Assembly (NCBI GenBank): GCA_035293245.1
Contig: DATDOO010000020.1
Location: 1-10,904 of the forward strand
DNA from: DATDOO01 sp035293245
GTDB taxonomy: Bacteria; Pseudomonadota; Gammaproteobacteria; Methylococcales; Methylococcaceae
Direction of reading: 5' to 3'
Length of the DNA stretch: 10,904 nt
Shown: positions 1 to 5,999 of the stretch, in pieces
Layout of the letters: each line of letters begins with the position of its first letter
How positions within the stretch are numbered: the first letter of the stretch is position 1
The notes under the pieces: generated by a model
Told to the model about the DNA's origin: nothing
The model's input: only the letters and a program-made list of their open reading frames with translations
Database searches by the model: none
Position numbers and translations under genes: made by a program

Positions 1-99
1 TTGCCGGACAGTGTGGATAGTGAGAGCTATCGCCGGCTGTGCGTGTGCTTGCGCGGATCGAACCCGCCTGACCGGGCCCGACCGAACTCGGTCAAGTAA
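1..99 (+). CDS. Possible C-terminal fragment of an upstream gene, cut by the window edge
   Basis: Frame 1 is open from the first base to a TAA at 97-99, giving 32 residues that end in RARPNSVK. I recognise no domain. The main support is context: the stop codon lies inside the left arm of a terminator-like hairpin (98-121), which is where the end of a transcription unit would be expected. Frame 2 is also open across this stretch (to about 163), and high GC content makes short open frames common, so this could be chance. No function is proposed. Confidence 0.25.
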   Translation: MPDSVDSESYRRLCVCLRGSNPPDRARPNSVK

Positions 100-121
100 G
101 GTACGCACCGCGTACCTTTTT
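98..121 (+). terminator. Rho-independent terminator-like hairpin
   Basis: AAGGTACGC (98-106) pairs perfectly with GCGTACCTT (110-118) across a 3-base loop (ACC), and the right arm runs into five T residues (117-121). A compact stem with a short loop and a T tract is the classical intrinsic terminator form. It would end transcription of whatever gene enters from the left edge. Confidence 0.55.
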
Positions 122-745
122 CGGGGCTTTGCCCGGTGGCGCGACCAAATGTTGCGGATGGGGTAAATGCCCCGGCCGGCTTGTCTAACCATCCGTCACG
201 GGCCGGCTACTCCCGACCGCGGGCGGGCGCGGCATGACATCGAACGGCAGCGACCCGGACCGCCCATAACGACACCGGCCGCCGTGTGTCTTCTTCCTCG
301 GTCAAGGAGGTGCGATCCGGCCTGCAAGTCTGTGTCATTTCCGGTGCGGCGGCGCACGGCTTGAGGTAACGGTATCGTAGCCTGGCGTACCGGCGCGGCC
401 GATTCCATGGCCGCCGTTCCCAGGGATGAGCTTGTAATCCGGGTGGCGATGTTTCGTTGCCCCGGTCGTCTACCTCCGCGAGGGCTTGTGCCGTACCGGT
501 CACGGATTTTTTGTCCCCCCGGCGCGCCGCCGCGCGGCCGACTCATCGCACCCCGCCCGCGTCCTTGTCCGCCTGGTTACGGCGTAACCGCCGAATTTTC
601 TGACTAATTCGCTGGGGCTTGCCCCGTTATTTACCCTTCCGCCCCACTCTTTCCCGCTCCGAAAATTTTTCCAGGCCCCCTGGCGAGAGGTTCCCTTTGC
701 CACGAAAGCGCTTGTTTTTTCAGGCGTAAAAACCTGACGCGCGTC
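122..745. other. Gene-poor GC-rich stretch
   Basis: I see no convincing gene here. Short open frames exist on both strands (for example 196-546 and 500-703 on minus, 167-364 and 407-607 on plus). Their translations are rich in Arg, Pro and Gly with no recognisable motif, as expected from chance frames in GC-rich DNA. Small inverted repeats occur: CCAGG-CCC-CCTGG at 671-683, TCAGG-N8-CCTGA at 720-737 and the palindrome GACGCGCGTC at 736-745. The composition turns AT-rich from about 700, leading into the promoter region of the next gene. Confidence 0.5.
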
Positions 746-751
746 GCAAAA

Positions 752-814
752 TGTAGGAAAACGACTACAAAAAATGTAATCACAAGGTTGACTACGTGTA
801 GGATTACTCCTACA
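752..814. promoter_or_regulatory. Array of six TGTAGGA-like half-sites (operator candidate)
   Basis: Heptamers related to TGTAGGA occur in alternating orientation: TGTAGGA 752-758 (+), GACTACA 763-769 (-), TGTAATC 775-781 (+), GACTACG 790-796 (-), TGTAGGA 797-803 (+) and TCCTACA 808-814 (-). The last two form a perfect 7-4-7 inverted repeat (797-814). The first two form an imperfect 7-4-7 copy of it (752-769), 45 bases upstream, which is close to four helical turns. The perfect site lies between the -35 and -10 hexamers of the candidate promoter. This geometry suits a dimeric regulator binding at two or three sites. The regulator is unknown and not encoded in the window. Confidence 0.6.
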
Positions 815-816
815 TT
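788..816 (+). promoter_or_regulatory. Sigma70-type promoter candidate for the Ig/haem gene
   Basis: TTGACT (788-793, five of six matches to TTGACA) is followed after exactly 17 bases by TACATT (811-816, four of six matches to TATAAT) in a locally AT-rich stretch. Transcription would start near 823 and leave an untranslated leader of about 170 bases before the preferred ATG at 997. The perfect palindrome at 797-814 occupies the spacer and overlaps the -10 element, so a protein bound there should block polymerase. A separate 10-base palindrome GGAGCGCTCC lies in the early leader at 834-843. Confidence 0.45.
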
Positions 817-996
817 TTGCCCCGTGCGCTATAGGAGCGCTCCGTCAGATCGTTGGATCACTGGCGTTTTTTGAATTGATAGGGAGGCGGTGTCGGGGGA
901 TTTATTTCCCGGCAGGGGGACGATCAAGTGAGGTTCCCCCAGCCACGGGATGCTCCTGTGGTTACCGGTCTATCAAGTAACCTGAAAAAGGTGCGA

Positions 997-2580
997 ATGA
1001 TGAGTACAGCAGTTAAGCAACGTGGAGCCGGGGCTGTTCCCGCGCGTCCCGGAACGATCCCTTTCCGCCGGTTGAACGGGGGCATCGTATCCGTCATGAC
1101 CCTTTGGGCAGCGGTCGGTGTCGTGGATGAAGCCACGGCGCAACCTTCCTATCCATCCGCCATTACCGCTGCATGTGCGGCGGCTGGGCGTCCCGCTCCC
1201 AATCCGGCAGTGGCGTGCAGCACTTGCCATAACCCGGACTTTTCGCTGAACGCGACGGGATTGGCTCACATCGGCAACTCGAATCCTCTGGATTTTTGTC
1301 CCGAGCCGCCACCGCCGCCGGCGGTAAATCAGGCGCCAAATTTGACGCTCAACCCGACGGGCAGCCAGACGGTTATGGAAGGACAGACCCTGAATATCTC
1401 CGCTTCCGCAACCGATCCGGACGGGAACCCCGTAACCATCGCCGCCGCACCGCTGCCGACGGGCGCCAGCTTCGACGGCAGCGCCTTTGTCTGGACGCCC
1501 GCCGCCGGGTCCGCCGGAAGTTACGACATCGCCTTTACCGCGACCGATCAGCCTGCGGACCCCTCCCAGGCGAAATCCACCGTCACGTCGGTGGGCATCA
1601 CCGTGACCGCGACGCCTCCTCCGCCGCCGCCGCCGGCTTCGAATCAGGCGCCCAGCCTGGTACTCACGCCGAGCGGCGACCAGACGGTGACGGAAGGGCA
1701 GGCGGTCAGTATCGCCGCTTCGGCGACGGACCCGGACAGTGACCCGGTGACGATTACGGCGGCACCGCTGCCGACGGGCGCCACTTTCGACGGCAGTGCC
1801 TTCGCCTGGACGCCCGCGGCCGGTTCCGGCGGCGCGTCGGGAACGCCTTACAGCGTGACCTTCACGGCGACGGACCAGCCCGCGAACGCCACCGATGCGT
1901 TGTCCGCGACCCAGCCCCTGACCATCACAGTCATGCCGCCGACGGTGAGCAATCACGCCCCCGTGCTGGATGTGATTCCCTCGCCCCAGAACGCGACCGT
2001 AGGACAGGCGCTCAAGTTCACGGTTAGCGCCACCGACCAGGACAGCGATACCCTGACTTTGGGGGCCGCCAATTTGCCGACGGGTGCGACCTTCACGCCG
2101 AAGGGCCTGGTCAACGGCAAGTGGAGCGGCGAGTTCGCCTGGACGCCGACAGCGGGTCAGCCCAACGCGACGGTCTCCTTCACGGTTCTGGACGACTTCA
2201 GCAGTCCGGCTCAGGATTCCCAGGACGTAGCGATCCAGGTGAGTCCCGCTACGGACAACACCTCCACCATCAAGAAGCTGGAAATCGGGCAGGCCGTATG
2301 GAATGCCCGCAAATCCACTCTCGTGGTCAGAGGCAGCGTGAAGCTGCGCAAAGGGCAAAGCCCGACGGGACTCTCGGTCACGCTGTTCAACGACGCAACC
2401 GGGGAAGAACTCGGCCAGGCGCCGGTGGGACGCAAGAGGGTTTGGACGTTCAGCGGCCCCGCAGCGGTCTGTAAAGTTCGCGCCGAACTCGGGGGCAAAG
2501 TCTCCGTGAGAAAGGTGAGCCGCGTATCGCAGGAGGTGTGCTCTGCCAGTTCGACGCAACGCCACCATGACGACGACTAA
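997..2580 (+). CDS. Exported monohaem protein with three Ig-like repeats
   Basis: A secreted or surface protein of about 527 residues. Residues 1-49 resemble a long signal peptide (hydrophobic GGIVSVMTLWAAVGVV, likely cleavage after ATA-48). A single haem c attachment motif CSTCH lies at 74-78, flanked by Cys60 and Cys101, which could form a disulfide. A PPPPP linker follows, then three Ig-like/cadherin-like domains of the putative-Ig (He_PIG) kind at about 111-205, 216-312 and 319-416, each with the hallmark LPTGA and WTP segments. PPPPPPP (207-213) separates the first two. Residues 424-510 look like a small C-terminal beta domain, and the tail is HHDDD. The ATG pair at 997/1000 is preceded by AAAAGG. 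A GTG at 928 with a GGGGGA upstream is an alternative start that would add 23 residues before the signal peptide. It is a single-gene unit with its own promoter and terminator. One haem on an adhesin-like stalk suggests electron transfer or redox sensing at the cell surface. The exact role is not known. Confidence 0.85.
   Translation: MMSTAVKQRGAGAVPARPGTIPFRRLNGGIVSVMTLWAAVGVVDEATAQPSYPSAITAACAAAGRPAPNPAVACSTCHNPDFSLNATGLAHIGNSNPLDFCPEPPPPPAVNQAPNLTLNPTGSQTVMEGQTLNISASATDPDGNPVTIAAAPLPTGASFDGSAFVWTPAAGSAGSYDIAFTATDQPADPSQAKSTVTSVGITVTATPPPPPPPASNQAPSLVLTPSGDQTVTEGQAVSIAASATDPDSDPVTITAAPLPTGATFDGSAFAWTPAAGSGGASGTPYSVTFTATDQPANATDALSATQPLTITVMPPTVSNHAPVLDVIPSPQNATVGQALKFTVSATDQDSDTLTLGAANLPTGATFTPKGLVNGKWSGEFAWTPTAGQPNATVSFTVLDDFSSPAQDSQDVAIQVSPATDNTSTIKKLEIGQAVWNARKSTLVVRGSVKLRKGQSPTGLSVTLFNDATGEELGQAPVGRKRVWTFSGPAAVCKVRAELGGKVSVRKVSRVSQEVCSASSTQRHHDDD
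1447..1832 (+). repeat. Internal DNA repeat from duplicated Ig domain
   Basis: The 71 bases at 1447-1517 recur at 1762-1832 with 63 identities by hand count, a period of 315 bases (105 codons). Both copies encode the APLPTGA-FDGSAF-WTPAAGS core of Ig-like domains 1 and 2. The third domain (around 2070-2160) keeps the protein pattern but has diverged in DNA. This indicates a fairly recent duplication, or ongoing gene conversion, between the first two domains. Confidence 0.8.
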
Positions 2581-2609
2581 GCCTTTTTAGTCGGGTCGAC
2601 ACAATAACC

Positions 2610-2645
2610 CCCTCCCTGTCCGCTCTGCGGCAGGGAGGGATTTTT
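2610..2645 (+). terminator. Strong rho-independent terminator
   Basis: CCCTCCCTG (2610-2618) pairs with CAGGGAGGG (2631-2639). Inside it CCGC (2620-2623) pairs with GCGG (2627-2630) around a TCT loop, leaving only one bulged T. The stem is followed by A and five T residues (2641-2645). It sits 30 bases after the stop codon of the Ig/haem gene and should insulate it from the next unit. Confidence 0.88.
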
Positions 2646-3062
2646 GTTTAGGCCTGGTCTACGTTGAACGTTGTCGGCGATGGTTGTTCAAACCATTGAA
2701 GCCTTGAACGCGGGAGTTCCGCCATGAAGACACCTGAATTGCGAGGCTGCGCGGCCGAATCCGGAAATGCACCGGTCGCAGAACGCGCCTTGTTTCTGAA
2801 CCGCACCGAACCCAGCGGGGTCGGTACAAATTTGCCATTCCGCCGCTCCGACCCCGGTCGGGCAGACGCGGCGGCATCCCGATTTTCACTGACCGGAGCC
2901 GGCTTTCCTTCGCCGGCCTGAAAGACTTGTTCAACGGAGATTCGGGCAGCGCATAGGCACATGGATGAGGGAAGCGCCCGATGCATCGGCGCCTGTCCGG
3001 GCGGTGTTCGCCCGACGTCCGGCCAGCGGGGCTGGCCCAACTCTCCAAACCGGGACCCTGTC
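2646..3062. other. Gene-poor leader upstream of the oxidoreductase
   Basis: About 420 bases without a convincing gene. Visible structure: hairpin ATGGTT-GTTCA-AACCAT at 2680-2696, the near-repeat ACGTTG/AACGTTG at 2661-2673, and hairpin GCCGGC-N8-GCCGGC at 2898-2917. The reading frame of the oxidoreductase stays open upstream to an ATG at 2961. That extension is Gly/Arg/Pro-rich, lacks a good ribosome binding site and would place 34 residues in front of an N-terminal membrane anchor, so it is probably untranslated. I found no clear -35/-10 pair. Confidence 0.45.
2724..2921 (+). CDS. Doubtful small ORF of 65 residues
   Basis: ATG at 2724 follows GGGAG (2712-2716) at a workable distance, and the frame runs to TGA at 2919-2921. 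The product begins MKTPELRGCAAES and has no hydrophobic segment or motif I recognise. Its third codon positions are less G/C-rich than in the neighbouring genes by rough count, which argues against coding. The stop overlaps a GCCGGC hairpin region. It may be a small unknown protein or simply leader sequence. No function is proposed. Confidence 0.18.
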   Translation: MKTPELRGCAAESGNAPVAERALFLNRTEPSGVGTNLPFRRSDPGRADAAASRFSLTGAGFPSPA

Positions 3063-4367
3063 ATGAGCCAATTCTCAGTCGTCGCCGTCTACGGCGCATC
3101 CCTGCTCGCCAGTTGGGCGGGCTATTCGGCGCTCCGCGCCCGGCGACAGCGGCGCGCCCTTTCCATTCTCAACGCCAACCGGGCCAGTGGGCTCATGGAA
3201 CCTGCTTCCCTGCATCCGGTGATCAACCCGAACCGCTGCATCGGTTGCGCCTCGTGCGTCAGCGCCTGTCCGGAGGGCGATGTGCTCGGCATCGTCGATG
3301 GCCGGGCGCGGTTGATCAATCCCACCCACTGCATCGGTCACGGCGCCTGCAAGGCCGCCTGCCCGATGGACGCCATCACCCTGGTGTTCGGCACCGAAAA
3401 ACGCGGGGTCGAAATTCCCCTGGTCAAACCGAACTTCGAAACCAATGTGCCGGGGATCTTCATCGCCGGCGAGCTGGGCGGCATGGGCTTGATCCGCAAC
3501 GCCATCGAGCAGGGCCGGCAGGCCATGGAGTCCATCCGTGCCGTGAGTGGAATCGGTACCGGCGAGCAACTCGACGTGGTCATCGTGGGCGCCGGCCCTT
3601 CCGGTTTTTCCGCGTCCCTGGCCGCCATGCAGCACAAGCTGCGCTACGTCACCCTGGAGCAGGATTCCCTCGGCGGCACCGTGTTCCAGTTCCCGCGCGG
3701 CAAGATCGTGATGACGGCGCCGGTGAATATCCCCTTGGTCGGACTGACCAAAATCAGGGAAACCACCAAGGAGGCCCTGCTGGAACTTTGGCAGGCCATT
3801 GAGCGCAAGACGGGGGTAAAAATCCGTTACAACGAGCGCATGGAGTCCATCGAGCCCGTCGACGACGGCTTTCTGGTGAAAAGCTCCCAGGCCAGCTATC
3901 GGACCCGCAGCGTGCTTCTGGCCATCGGCCGGCGCGGTACGCCCAGAAAACTGGGGGTGCCCGGCGAAAGCCTGTCCAAGGTGGTGTATCGCCTGATCGA
4001 TCCCGAACAGTACCGCAACCGGCACGTGCTGGTGGTGGGCGGGGGCGACAGCGCCCTGGAAGCGGCCACCAGCATCGCCGACGAACCGGGCGCTACGGTG
4101 ACCTTGTCCTATCGGGCGGACTCGTTCTCCCGCTCCAAGGAAAAGAACCGCGAGCGGGTCGCTGCCGCCGAGCAGGACGGTCGCCTGCGGGTGCTGTTGA
4201 AATCCGACGTGGAGCGCATCGATGCGGATCGTGTGGTCATCCGTCACCAAGGGCAGGCGGTCGAATTGAAAAACGACGCCGTCATCGTCTGTGCCGGCGG
4301 CGTATTGCCCACCCCATTTCTCAAGCAAATCGGCATCATGGTGGACACCAAGCATGGCACGCCTTAA
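3063..4367 (+). CDS. Membrane-anchored 4Fe-4S / FAD / NAD(P) oxidoreductase
   Basis: A 434-residue protein starting at ATG 3063, preceded by GGGA at 7-8 bases. Residues 4-24 form a hydrophobic anchor (FSVVAVYGASLLASWAGY) followed by a very basic stretch (RARRQRR), which predicts the catalytic part is cytoplasmic. A ferredoxin-like domain follows: cluster motif one has C59, C62, C65 and C69; motif two has C90, H93, C96 and C100, with His where the second Cys should be. The rest is thioredoxin-reductase-like: FAD fingerprint GAGPSG at 176-181 and NAD(P) fingerprint GGGDSA at 326-331. The usual CxxC redox pair between them is absent, so it is not a thioredoxin reductase; YpdA-like flavoproteins are a closer comparison. 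The segment VPGIFIAGE (129-137), normally at the C-terminus of this fold, lies before the FAD fingerprint, implying circular permutation. It probably moves electrons from NAD(P)H through FAD to the clusters and a membrane or periplasmic partner, but the direction is an inference. Its last codons overlap the next gene. Confidence 0.88.
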   Translation: MSQFSVVAVYGASLLASWAGYSALRARRQRRALSILNANRASGLMEPASLHPVINPNRCIGCASCVSACPEGDVLGIVDGRARLINPTHCIGHGACKAACPMDAITLVFGTEKRGVEIPLVKPNFETNVPGIFIAGELGGMGLIRNAIEQGRQAMESIRAVSGIGTGEQLDVVIVGAGPSGFSASLAAMQHKLRYVTLEQDSLGGTVFQFPRGKIVMTAPVNIPLVGLTKIRETTKEALLELWQAIERKTGVKIRYNERMESIEPVDDGFLVKSSQASYRTRSVLLAIGRRGTPRKLGVPGESLSKVVYRLIDPEQYRNRHVLVVGGGDSALEAATSIADEPGATVTLSYRADSFSRSKEKNRERVAAAEQDGRLRVLLKSDVERIDADRVVIRHQGQAVELKNDAVIVCAGGVLPTPFLKQIGIMVDTKHGTP

Positions 4368-5985
4368 CGCGAGTATGTTTTCAGCGCGTTCGTCCGGAAA
4401 GTCACGCGCATCGACCGCCCTTGCCCGCATCCTCTGGACAGCCATGGGGTGCATGGCGCTGGGCATGCCCCTCGCGGCGCCCGCGGGCGAGTTCGAGGCG
4501 GGGCTTTCCGCGGCCCGGATGCGGAACTACGCGGAAGCCTTCCGGCTATGGCAACCGCTGGCGGAAGCGGGCGACCCGGAGGCGCAGTACCACCTGGGTG
4601 GGCTGTACCGCAATGGCCAGGGAGTCGGCCAGGACTATGCGGCGGCGTTTCGCTGGTTCCTGATGGCTGCGGAAAAGGGGCACCCCCAGGCGCAATTCAA
4701 TATCGGCGTCATGTTTCAGTACGGTCTGGGGGTCAAGGCCGATCGAGAGGAGGCACGCATCTGGTACCGGAAGTCGGCGCAGCAAGGCCACCCGATGGCG
4801 CAAACGCGCCTGGAGGCGTTGGACCATTCCCCCCACCCATCGGCCAAGCAAGCCCAAGGCAGCGAGCAGGGCGACACCGATCGCGGCGACAGGCCGAAAC
4901 AAGCGACCGCCAAGGCCAAGGACCCTGAGATAAGGCCGGGCCGGTCCAAAACCGTGGCGCTGGTTAATTTGCAGGCGGAATCCAAGGCTTATCCCGGCTG
5001 GCCGCCCCTGAGCGTCGCGGCCTGGCGCGGCGACGCGGCGACATTAGACGCGCTGTTGGCGGCGGGAAACGAAGTGGACGTGCGCGACGGGGAGGGCTTC
5101 ACGCCGTTGCTGCGCGCCGCCTGGAACGGCCAGCGCGATGCCGTGCAGCGACTGCTGGAGCGGGGCGCCGATGTCGATGCCCGCCAGTCGGAGGGCAAGA
5201 CGGCCCTGATGCTGGCGGCGGGCAAGGGGCATGCCGCCGTCGTGAAGGACTTGCTCGTCAAAGGGGCCGACTCCGCAGTCGCCCTGCGCGACGGCAACAC
5301 CGCTCTGCTTTTCGCCGTGGCGGAAGGACATGTTCCCACCGCCAAGGCGCTTCTGGCCGGCCGGGCCGACCCCAACGCCCGGCGCCACGGCGGCGAGACG
5401 GCCTTGCTGTTGGCCGCGCCCCTGGGCAGCCGGGGACTGGTCGAGACGCTCCTGGACCAGGGGGCGGACATCGGCGCGGCGGACGGCGACGGGCATGGCG
5501 CGCTCTGGCTGGCGGTGGACCATGGGCGCCTCGAAGCGGCGCAGCTTCTCACCGAAAGAGGCGCTGACATCCGTGTCCAGGACAAGGAAGGGCTCACGCC
5601 GTTGGCCCGAGCCTCCTGGCGGGGTTATGAAGCCATCGTAAACCTCCTGTTAACCCACGGCGCGGAATGGGACACCCCGAGCGCCACGGGAAATACGCCC
5701 CTCCTGCTGGCCGCAAGCGGCGGTCATCAAGCGGTTGTGAAGCGGCTCATCGTGGCCGGCGCTCAAGTCGACGCCAGGAACGACCTGGGCAATACCCCTT
5801 TGATGCTGGCGGCCTCCGCCGGGCACGCCGATGCAGTGCGTGTGCTTCTGGAGCATGGGGCCGACCCCGCGATCCGCAACCGGGATGTCGCCGCGGACTT
5901 GGCCGCCGCCAACCGGCATCCGGCCGTCGCCGAACTACTGAGGAAATATCCGAAGCGGCGCAAGAAGATTCTGGGGCTGTTCTGA
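4354..5985 (+). CDS. Exported Sel1 and ankyrin repeat protein
   Basis: A 543-residue protein if started at ATG 4354, which overlaps the end of the oxidoreductase gene by 14 bases and suggests translational coupling. ATG 4375 is an alternative start. The N-terminus has basic residues, then a hydrophobic stretch (about 27-41) ending in AAPA-44, a likely signal peptide that sends the protein to the periplasm. Residues 46-155 hold about three Sel1-like (TPR-related) repeats (for example AQYHLGGLYRNGQGV and AQFNIGVMFQYGLGV). A charged linker rich in Lys, Asp and Gln (158-200) follows. Residues 217-530 hold about ten ankyrin repeats of 33 residues, recognisable by TPLLLAA...GH..VV..LL..GA. The tail is basic (KRRKK). 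Both repeat types bind proteins and have no catalytic residues. The operon position suggests a scaffold or partner for the oxidoreductase or the redox proteins nearby. Confidence 0.88.
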   Translation: MARLNASMFSARSSGKSRASTALARILWTAMGCMALGMPLAAPAGEFEAGLSAARMRNYAEAFRLWQPLAEAGDPEAQYHLGGLYRNGQGVGQDYAAAFRWFLMAAEKGHPQAQFNIGVMFQYGLGVKADREEARIWYRKSAQQGHPMAQTRLEALDHSPHPSAKQAQGSEQGDTDRGDRPKQATAKAKDPEIRPGRSKTVALVNLQAESKAYPGWPPLSVAAWRGDAATLDALLAAGNEVDVRDGEGFTPLLRAAWNGQRDAVQRLLERGADVDARQSEGKTALMLAAGKGHAAVVKDLLVKGADSAVALRDGNTALLFAVAEGHVPTAKALLAGRADPNARRHGGETALLLAAPLGSRGLVETLLDQGADIGAADGDGHGALWLAVDHGRLEAAQLLTERGADIRVQDKEGLTPLARASWRGYEAIVNLLLTHGAEWDTPSATGNTPLLLAASGGHQAVVKRLIVAGAQVDARNDLGNTPLMLAASAGHADAVRVLLEHGADPAIRNRDVAADLAAANRHPAVAELLRKYPKRRKKILGLF

Positions 5986-5999
5986 GGATTGCGCTTCCT

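Larger units (their letters stand above)
746..820. repeat. 13-bp perfect inverted repeat bracketing the half-site array
   Basis: GCAAAATGTAGGA (746-758) and TCCTACATTTTGC (808-820) are exact reverse complements separated by 49 bases. The outer arms extend the first and last half-sites by six bases beyond the heptamer, so the match is longer than the half-site consensus alone explains. It could be two oppositely oriented copies of one extended binding site, or a stem able to form a long hairpin or cruciform. Confidence 0.7.

Noticed and set aside
52..72. T-loop-like GGTTCGATCC on the minus strand, possible tRNA
   Set aside because: The T-stem is incomplete and no acceptor, anticodon or D arm could be found around it.
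973..2568. 531-residue open frame on the minus strand opposite the Ig/haem gene
   Set aside because: The translation is Arg/Gly-rich with no motif, while the plus frame shows a signal peptide, CxxCH and three Ig-like domains. It is a shadow caused by high GC content.
3075..4466. 463-residue minus-strand open frame opposite the oxidoreductase
   Set aside because: It lacks recognisable motifs and lies antisense to a gene with intact FeS, FAD and NAD(P) fingerprints.
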